Positions 5,693 through 11,541 of a stretch of DNA of 11,541 nt are shown piece after piece (the first letter of the stretch is position 1; every line of letters starts with the position of its first letter). The DNA lies in the NCBI GenBank assembly GCA_900543215.1, contig UQQR01000040.1, positions 1-11,541 of the forward strand, written 5' to 3'. The notes below the pieces were generated by a model. That model had not been told where the DNA came from and did no database searches. It saw only the letters and a list, made by a program, of their open reading frames with translations. Made by a program: the position numbers and the translations under genes. Source of the DNA: an uncultured Oscillospiraceae bacterium. GTDB taxonomy: Bacteria; Bacillota; Clostridia; Oscillospirales; Acutalibacteraceae.

Positions 5693-8600
5693 ATGGACAA
5701 AATCAAAATGGGCGATATAGAGGAATTATATCTCGCGCCCGAAACAGTTAACAATGTTGAGGAAGTGGTTATAGACCATTCCGAGGAAACAGAAGCGGCT
5801 CAGGCAGACAAGCATATTATACCCGCAACAGGAAAAACAGTCAAAACCCGAGTTAATGAAATTCAGGAGCTCAGAGGAGCAAACCGCAAGGTTTTCCGTA
5901 TGAGCGACGGAACAGAGCAGGCGGTGTTTTATCCCACTCCCGTGCATGTGTATGATGACGAAACACATAGCTTCAAGGAGGTAGAAAATACCCTTGTCGA
6001 GGAGGAAGACGGCAGACATTTTGTGTGCGATAAAAATAATTTTGTCGCAAAATTCAGCCGCGAAGAAGAAAACGACGAGCTGTTTTCTGTTGAAAGCGGT
6101 ATGCACCGCATAACTGTAAGTGCCAAAAAGGTTAGAAAGCAAAAAAATAAAGGCGTCGTTCCGAAACGAGGCAAAAGGAAGGCAGAGGAAACCGAAAACA
6201 CAGAGTTACTCACTTTTGAGGAGGTTGAGAGCGGTGCGGATTATGAGTATTCGCTTGATACAGCGGGTATAAAAGAAAATATTGTCATAAAGGAAAAAAG
6301 TAATTTGTACCGCTATCCGTTTATTCTTAAATGCGAAAATGTTACGGCACGCTTTGACGAAGACGAAAAACGCATTGCATTTTTGAACGACGAGACAGGC
6401 GAAGAGGTATTCTTTATTCCCGCCCCGTTTATGATCGACGCTGACGGCAATATTTCGGACGCTGTGTTTTATGAAATGAAAACAACGGCAAACGGAGATA
6501 TTAACCTTACAGTAACCGCCGACAGCGAGTGGATCAACGCAGAGGGCAGAGCTATGCCGATTGTTATTGACCCACAGATAAAACTTTCGGGAAGCAGTAA
6601 TCTAAGAAGCTTCAGCTGGGATAACGGATATATGAGCGAACCGTCAACTCACACAATTAATATTTCAAACAACTGCGGAAGTCGTACGGAAAAACAAATG
6701 TATCTTAAGCTTACAAAGCCTGTTTTGCCGTGTAATCCGCGAATTAAAAAAGCGGAGTTGGAGCTTACGGTATATTCCGGATACAATAACAGCGGAAGTA
6801 TTAAAAAGCTTGGACTTTATAATGTGACAGGAAATATAACGACGGGATACTGTTCGCCACAGTATGACGAAACGATTCTTGATTACGCCGGAATAGGTAC
6901 AAGCGTAAAAGCATACAGCAAAGTCGTTTTTGATGTAACAAACCTTTTGGATAAGCTTTATAGCGGCGAGACTTCTACAGCTAACCTTATGCTTAAGCTG
7001 ATGGACGAAATAACAACGGTTGGGATAACATTTTACGGAGACAATTATTCTTCTTATGCGCCTAAGCTTACCGTCACATATGAGTCAAGCTACGGAGTTA
7101 ACGGCTCTTATCGCAGTAATACCCACAGATTAGGCAGATTTGGTTTGGGAAGCATTGATTTAATCAGCGGTAATCTTATGCTTGAATCCGAGGACTTCAC
7201 ATGGTCGGGCAACCGTATGCCTGTGACGATCAAGCATTTGTATAACAGCGCGCTGTCCGATCATAAATATACCAAAAACAGCGCGATAAGACTTAATACG
7301 ACTGATTATAGTTCAATGAGTATAGGCCTCGGTTGGAAGCTTAACATTATGCAGAGTATGATTTACGATTCTCAAACCGATAGATATGTTTTTACCGATG
7401 AAAACGGCAACGAAACATATTTCAAACTGAGCAACAAAACCACAAACTGCTGCAGTAACTCTCAGTGCTATAAGCTGTATGAGGACGAAGACGGGAGCGA
7501 AATGTATTACGATGATCAAAACCGAGCGCTAACTGTGGGAGACACAAAATATTTCTTTGACGGAGGCGGCAAGCTTGTAAAGGTTACCGAAGGCAACAAT
7601 ACAATGCATATCAATTACACCTCCGGAAAAATCACCTCGGTTACAGACGGTGCAGGACGTGACTTTGGTTTATGTTATGATGCAAACGGATATCTAACCT
7701 CTATAACCGCGCCGGATTATTCCTCCCAGAATCAAAACGCTGTTTTGTATTCTTATAGTGACGGCTTGCTTACCGAAGTAACCTATCCGGACGGAAGAAG
7801 CGCTTCAATAGAATATACAGACAATAAGCCGAAAACAATAATTCTTAAGAATACGGACGGAAATCCTGTTTATAAGGTTGAGTATACCTTTAACGGAAAT
7901 CGAGTTGCGAGCGTGACAGAGTTCGGCTTTGAGAACGGCGTATATATAACAGGGGTAAGCTCAAGTTATACCTATTCGGCAGCAGCAAACAGGACGCTTG
8001 TTACAACTATCGAACCTAAGGATTCCTCTTTGGGCGAAACAGAGGATAAAACCGTAACTACTGTTTATTCCTTCGACGATAACGGCACAGTAATAGGTGA
8101 ATACGCTTACAGCACGGACGGTGAGAAAAACGGGGTTTCGGGAGGCTCGGGTATTAATCCGTATTCTTCGGGTATGAACGCGGTAAGCAATGTTGACAAT
8201 CTGTTGCTTAACCATAGCTTTACCGATCTTGAAAACTGGGCGTCGGAGTCCGCAAACGCCGGTAATTTTAATATACTTAATTATGCATACGAGCCGTATG
8301 CTAAGTTCGGCAAAAAGGTACTGCGCTTGCAAAGCTATAACAGCACCTCTGCCGGTAACGGAGTATATCAGAATACCGTTACTCTTCCTGCGGGAGAATA
8401 TACGCTGTCGGCGTATACTCGAATAGTGTCGGCATATAGCGGAAACGATAATCCGGGAGCCTTTATTCGAGTAACCAAAACCGACGGTACGGTAATTGCG
8501 GAAAGTGAACACATAAAAAAATACAACAGCGAATATGTCCGAATAATCGCACCGTTTAAGCTGGAAACTGCACAGAACGTCTGTGTTCATCTTATTGTGA

Positions 8601-11541
8601 ACGGAGCCGGTACGTCGTATTTTGACGGAATACAGCTTGAAAAAAATGCTTATGCAAACAGCTATAATATGCTTATAAACTCGAACTTTGAACGGGAGCT
8701 TAACGGCTGGAGCAAGAGCGGCAACGCTTTATTAAGCGATAACGAAAGCTTTAATATGACCCATTCGCTAATGCTGACAGGCAACCCGGACGAAAAATGC
8801 AATGCTGTTCAGACCGTAGCCGTAAAGAGCAACAAGGGGACAAGGGAGACCTTCACGCTTTCAGGCTGGGCAAAGGGCTTTGCTTTACCGAATAACGAGC
8901 GAGAGAACTGTGAAGCCGCGGAATTCAGCCTGAGTGCTGAGATAAAATATTCCGATTCAACTACCGAGACGCACACCGCCGCCTTCTCACCCTGTACCAA
9001 TGAATGGCAGTTAGCTCAGGTGCAGTTTGCAAAGCAGGAGTATAAGCAGGTAGAAGAGCTTAAAATATACTGCAATTACAATCACAACATCGGTACAGCG
9101 TTCTTTGACGATATTCGCCTGTTCAGAAACAGCCTTGAAACAGGGCTGTCCGAAGCGGATTTCGCCAGTGATGAAGCGGATATGGATTCTGTGACCGAGG
9201 AAGATACCGCCGAGAAGTTTAAAGAGGTTACCGATTACTACGGCAATACTCTTACCGAGACAACCTTTGCAGACGGCGAGTTCGGCACTGTATACCGTTC
9301 GTATGAATATACCTCTAATTGTAACTGCGCTGAGAATGCTGGCAATGACCTTATTTCGGAAACCGATTCAAGGGGCAATAAAACCAAGTATACCGTGGAC
9401 GCAGACACATCAAGAAACGAGGTAATAACCGACCGCTGCGGCAATAAGACGGTTTACGCTTATGATATAAACGGCAGAATAACGGGTGTTGTCAATAAGT
9501 CTTCGGACGGAACAGAGCTTTCAAGCGTTTCCTACGGCTATGACGGATTTAACAATTTAACCGAAATCACCCGCGGGGACGGAATGAAATATGCGATTAG
9601 CTATAACGCTTTCCACAATCTTGAAGCCATAGGTATTAACGGTATGGTTGACAAAAACAACAATCCCGTGAAGCTTATAAAATACGGCTACAAAAACGGC
9701 AACGGCAGACTTAAAGAGATGATCTATGCGAACGGAAATATTATGCGGGCGACATATAACGGATACGGTCAGCTGATTGCTGAGAAATGGTACTCTGCCG
9801 CGACAGACGCCGAGCCGGAGGCGCATTACAGGTATGTCTACGATAATTCAGGAAATATTGTAAGATATATTGACATTAAAGAGGAAAAAGAGTATAACTA
9901 TACCTATGAGGAGGGCAGAATTGTCCGTGCAGCGGAGTATGGCATTACGCTTGACGGAAGCCTGAACGTTACGGCAAAATCGCTTATTTCCTCGATAGAG
10001 TACGCCTATAACAGCAAGGGATTGCTGTCTAAAAAGACGGTTGTGGTCGGAGATACCCAAGCGGTGTATTATACCGAGTATCCCGAGAACGCAAGCCCTG
10101 TTATTAAGCTTACGGTAAACGGCAAAACGGCAGAGTGTCACAGCAAGACCGACAGCTTCGGCAGAAAGGTGTTTGACGAGCTTCGCCTCGGCACGGGCTT
10201 TGTATCGCGGCAGTTCAGCTACCACGCGGGCAAGGCGACCGAAGAACATAAGAAGAACGGCAAGCTTAAATCCTCGCCGACTACAAACCTTGTAAGTCAG
10301 ATAGTCCTATCGGACGGCGGAACGCTTTCCTACGCTTACGACGCAGAGGAGCGCATAACCTCGGTTATAGAAACCTATGTGATTGATGAAGCTACGGTTA
10401 CAAATACCACGGCATACACATATGACGAAATGGGCAGACTGCTTACAGAGACCGTGAACGGAATCGCCGTAAATACAATGACCTATGACGCTTACGGTAA
10501 TATTCTTACAAAGAACGGCGTAAACTATGAATATGACAGCGTATGGAAAGACCGCTTAAAACAGGTCGGCACCGAAGGCACCGAACTCACGGTTGAATAT
10601 GACGATCAGGGCAACCCGATAAACTACCTCGGACATACGCTTAATTGGGAAAAGAGCAGACAGTTAAAATCCTTTGATAACAACACATACGCCTACAACG
10701 CAAACGGTATTCGAACCTCAAAGACTGTTAACGGAATAAAGCATAGCTTTGCGCTTGACGGCTCGAAAATACTTCGCGAGGAATGGTGCGGAAATACACT
10801 TATACCGCTGTATGACAACGCGGACGGCGTATGCGGAATAATGTATAACGGACAGCATTATTTCTTCCTTAAAAACCTGCAGGGAGATGTAATTGCAATA
10901 ACCGATTCAAACGGCGATACGGTTGCAAGATACAGCTACGACGCGTGGGGAGCTTGCACGGTTACACAGGATAGCTCTAACCGATCTATAGCCACGGTAA
11001 ACCCCTACAGATACAGAGGATATTATTTCGACGGCGAAACAGAACTTTACTATCTGCAAAGCCGTTACTACGACCCGAGCGTCGGCAGGTTTATTAACGC
11101 AGATGCGCCGGACTATGTAGCTATTCAAGGCGGCAACCTGTTTGCATACTGCGGAAACTGTCCTACCAAAAATGCGGACTATGCAGGGTTCTGCTATACG
11201 CCGACTTATCCGGAGGCGAGTGTAAACGGAAATTCCAATTCAAGCTTTAATTTAAATAATTATACCGACAAATCTTGGGTTGCCAAATTATTTAAAAAAT
11301 TAGGGTTCAAAGGCAGTTTGGGTAAACCAGATACAATTAATTTAATCAATTCAAAAGCAATAAGGATTTATCTGCAATTAAAGGCTGATTATACCAAAAA
11401 TATTGGTTCATTTATGACTGTATCTAATAATGAAATCTCATTCAACTCAGGAAATACATCTTTATCTTTTTCAAATAAAGTATCATTTACTGTTTCACTG
11501 TCTTTGTTTTCTTCTTCAATAAAGGCTTCAATTGGATTAAA
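5693..11541 (+). CDS. Giant RHS/YD-repeat protein with DNRLRE N-terminus (partial, C-terminus off window)
   Basis: I translated the frame throughout: 1,949 codons without a stop, open at the right edge. Order of parts (approximate residues): acidic N-terminus without signal peptide (1-50); leader region with RKVFRMSDGTEQAVFYPTP and KEVENTLVEE (50-310); DNRLRE/CBM96-like domain ending YAPKLTVTYES (310-465); RHS entry segment GSIDLISGNLMLESEDF and SIGLGWKLN (465-560); YD repeats such as AGRDFGLCYDANGYLTSI (about 620-810); two jelly-roll-like modules starting NLLLNHSF and MLINSNFE, each ending FFDDIRL-like (about 835-985 and 990-1148); a second YD block (about 1170-1725); the RHS-associated core with YRGYYFDGETELYYLQSRYY and DPSVGRFINAD (about 1770-1830); and a variable tip. 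RHS proteins form hollow beta-cocoons enclosing a C-terminal toxin or effector domain. Relatives act in interbacterial competition or as surface proteins such as WapA. Lack of a Sec signal is unusual; the export route is unknown. Confidence 0.93.
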   Translation, partial: MDKIKMGDIEELYLAPETVNNVEEVVIDHSEETEAAQADKHIIPATGKTVKTRVNEIQELRGANRKVFRMSDGTEQAVFYPTPVHVYDDETHSFKEVENTLVEEEDGRHFVCDKNNFVAKFSREEENDELFSVESGMHRITVSAKKVRKQKNKGVVPKRGKRKAEETENTELLTFEEVESGADYEYSLDTAGIKENIVIKEKSNLYRYPFILKCENVTARFDEDEKRIAFLNDETGEEVFFIPAPFMIDADGNISDAVFYEMKTTANGDINLTVTADSEWINAEGRAMPIVIDPQIKLSGSSNLRSFSWDNGYMSEPSTHTINISNNCGSRTEKQMYLKLTKPVLPCNPRIKKAELELTVYSGYNNSGSIKKLGLYNVTGNITTGYCSPQYDETILDYAGIGTSVKAYSKVVFDVTNLLDKLYSGETSTANLMLKLMDEITTVGITFYGDNYSSYAPKLTVTYESSYGVNGSYRSNTHRLGRFGLGSIDLISGNLMLESEDFTWSGNRMPVTIKHLYNSALSDHKYTKNSAIRLNTTDYSSMSIGLGWKLNIMQSMIYDSQTDRYVFTDENGNETYFKLSNKTTNCCSNSQCYKLYEDEDGSEMYYDDQNRALTVGDTKYFFDGGGKLVKVTEGNNTMHINYTSGKITSVTDGAGRDFGLCYDANGYLTSITAPDYSSQNQNAVLYSYSDGLLTEVTYPDGRSASIEYTDNKPKTIILKNTDGNPVYKVEYTFNGNRVASVTEFGFENGVYITGVSSSYTYSAAANRTLVTTIEPKDSSLGETEDKTVTTVYSFDDNGTVIGEYAYSTDGEKNGVSGGSGINPYSSGMNAVSNVDNLLLNHSFTDLENWASESANAGNFNILNYAYEPYAKFGKKVLRLQSYNSTSAGNGVYQNTVTLPAGEYTLSAYTRIVSAYSGNDNPGAFIRVTKTDGTVIAESEHIKKYNSEYVRIIAPFKLETAQNVCVHLIVNGAGTSYFDGIQLEKNAYANSYNMLINSNFERELNGWSKSGNALLSDNESFNMTHSLMLTGNPDEKCNAVQTVAVKSNKGTRETFTLSGWAKGFALPNNERENCEAAEFSLSAEIKYSDSTTETHTAAFSPCTNEWQLAQVQFAKQEYKQVEELKIYCNYNHNIGTAFFDDIRLFRNSLETGLSEADFASDEADMDSVTEEDTAEKFKEVTDYYGNTLTETTFADGEFGTVYRSYEYTSNCNCAENAGNDLISETDSRGNKTKYTVDADTSRNEVITDRCGNKTVYAYDINGRITGVVNKSSDGTELSSVSYGYDGFNNLTEITRGDGMKYAISYNAFHNLEAIGINGMVDKNNNPVKLIKYGYKNGNGRLKEMIYANGNIMRATYNGYGQLIAEKWYSAATDAEPEAHYRYVYDNSGNIVRYIDIKEEKEYNYTYEEGRIVRAAEYGITLDGSLNVTAKSLISSIEYAYNSKGLLSKKTVVVGDTQAVYYTEYPENASPVIKLTVNGKTAECHSKTDSFGRKVFDELRLGTGFVSRQFSYHAGKATEEHKKNGKLKSSPTTNLVSQIVLSDGGTLSYAYDAEERITSVIETYVIDEATVTNTTAYTYDEMGRLLTETVNGIAVNTMTYDAYGNILTKNGVNYEYDSVWKDRLKQVGTEGTELTVEYDDQGNPINYLGHTLNWEKSRQLKSFDNNTYAYNANGIRTSKTVNGIKHSFALDGSKILREEWCGNTLIPLYDNADGVCGIMYNGQHYFFLKNLQGDVIAITDSNGDTVARYSYDAWGACTVTQDSSNRSIATVNPYRYRGYYFDGETELYYLQSRYYDPSVGRFINADAPDYVAIQGGNLFAYCGNCPTKNADYAGFCYTPTYPEASVNGNSNSSFNLNNYTDKSWVAKLFKKLGFKGSLGKPDTINLINSKAIRIYLQLKADYTKNIGSFMTVSNNEISFNSGNTSLSFSNKVSFTVSLSLFSSSIKASIGL
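8185..9135 (+). other. Two tandem jelly-roll (carbohydrate-binding-like) modules inside the RHS protein
   Basis: Within the RHS gene, two consecutive segments share the same plan. Each opens with an N-x-x-F cap (NLLLNHSFTDLENW; MLINSNFERELNGW), has central beta strands typical of ligand-binding modules (GEYTLSAYTR; ETFTLSGWAKG), and closes with a Phe-Asp strand (SYFDGIQLEKN; AFFDDIRLFRN). This is the CBM4/9-like galactose-binding-like architecture often inserted into clostridial RHS proteins. They split the YD repeats into two blocks. Ligands cannot be predicted. Confidence 0.6.
11000..11190 (+). other. RHS repeat-associated core within the RHS protein
   Basis: The encoded segment YRGYYFDGETELYYLQSRYY, then DPSVGRFINADAPDY and NLFAYCGNCPTKNADYAG, is the conserved RHS-associated core that marks the end of the cocoon and the boundary with the variable C-terminal domain. 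The usual closing DPxG is replaced by DYAG. In characterised RHS toxins the equivalent Asp-Pro site is where the tip is self-cleaved. Confidence 0.9.
11200..11541 (+). other. Variable C-terminal tip of the RHS protein (putative effector domain, incomplete)
   Basis: Directly after the core the DNA becomes visibly AT-richer and the protein changes character: NSNSSFNLNNYTDKSWVAKL, a basic KLFKKLGFKGSLGKPD stretch, a short helix-like INSKAIRIYLQLKADY, then a Ser/Asn-rich strand-like run (ISFNSGNTSLSFSNKVSF). In polymorphic toxins this position holds an exchangeable toxin domain, often with foreign composition, and its immunity gene follows. I recognise no toxin family in the visible 110 or so residues, and both the end of the domain and any immunity gene lie outside the window. 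Confidence 0.6.

Noticed and set aside
5726..6213. Two overlapping minus-strand frames opposite the RHS N-terminus
   Set aside because: Phe/Ser-rich antisense translations of the Glu/Lys-rich RHS leader; shadows.
7961..8590. 209-codon minus-strand frame opposite the RHS gene
   Set aside because: Antisense of continuous RHS coding sequence with clear jelly-roll and YD motifs; no family recognised.
9848..10249. 133-codon minus-strand frame opposite the second YD block
   Set aside because: Shadow of YD-repeat coding; no supporting ribosome site or domain.
1..11541. tRNA, rRNA, CRISPR arrays, transposases or long DNA direct repeats
   Set aside because: None seen. The repeats in the RHS gene are degenerate protein-level YD repeats, not DNA repeats or a CRISPR array.

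Overview
The window looks like chromosomal or integrated DNA of a gut-type Clostridia bacterium (Ruminococcaceae/Oscillospiraceae-like). The basis is Gram-positive Shine-Dalgarno sites (AGGAGG, GGGAGG), moderately AT-rich coding DNA, an N-terminal protein type typical of clostridial DNRLRE/RHS proteins, and a left-hand gene of a kind carried by clostridial integrative conjugative elements (ICEs). Genus-level placement is inference.

Layout. (1) Positions 1-808, minus strand: a GC-richer, acidic ICE-type hypothetical gene that runs off the left edge, preceded by the last codons of an upstream minus-strand gene (about 810-866). (2) About 855-872: an abrupt junction. The upstream minus-strand gene and a plus-strand thymidylate-kinase-like gene are both cut here. 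The kinase remnant lacks its P-loop and also carries a -1 frameshift in an A6 run at 1105-1110. (3) 1270-5573, plus strand: a tight operon of overlapping genes. In order these encode an acyl carrier protein, a BtrH-N-like (papain-fold acyltransferase-like) protein, a class I adenylate-forming enzyme, a CYTH-domain phosphohydrolase-like protein and a 375-aa protein ending in a DNRLRE/CBM96-like domain. (4) A rho-independent terminator at 5605-5637. (5) 5693 to the right edge: one uninterrupted gene of more than 1,949 codons for a giant RHS/YD-repeat protein. It has a DNRLRE N-terminal part, two jelly-roll-like domains between YD-repeat blocks, an RHS-associated core, and an AT-rich variable C-terminal tip that runs off the window.

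How the genes may work together. Adenylating enzyme plus carrier protein plus BtrH-like protein is a recognisable minimal logic: activate an acid, load it on the phosphopantetheine arm, transfer it to an acceptor. CYTH proteins act on triphosphates or related phosphorylated substrates. The cassette is directly followed by two proteins sharing an N-terminal/DNRLRE architecture, and neither has a Sec signal peptide. The most interesting hypothesis is that the carrier-protein cassette makes or attaches a small acyl/aminoacyl group needed by the DNRLRE/RHS proteins (modification, maturation or export). The sequence shows the linkage; the functional connection is inference. No RNA gene, CRISPR array or insertion sequence was seen. 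The only long non-coding stretch is the 119-bp intergenic region 5574-5692.
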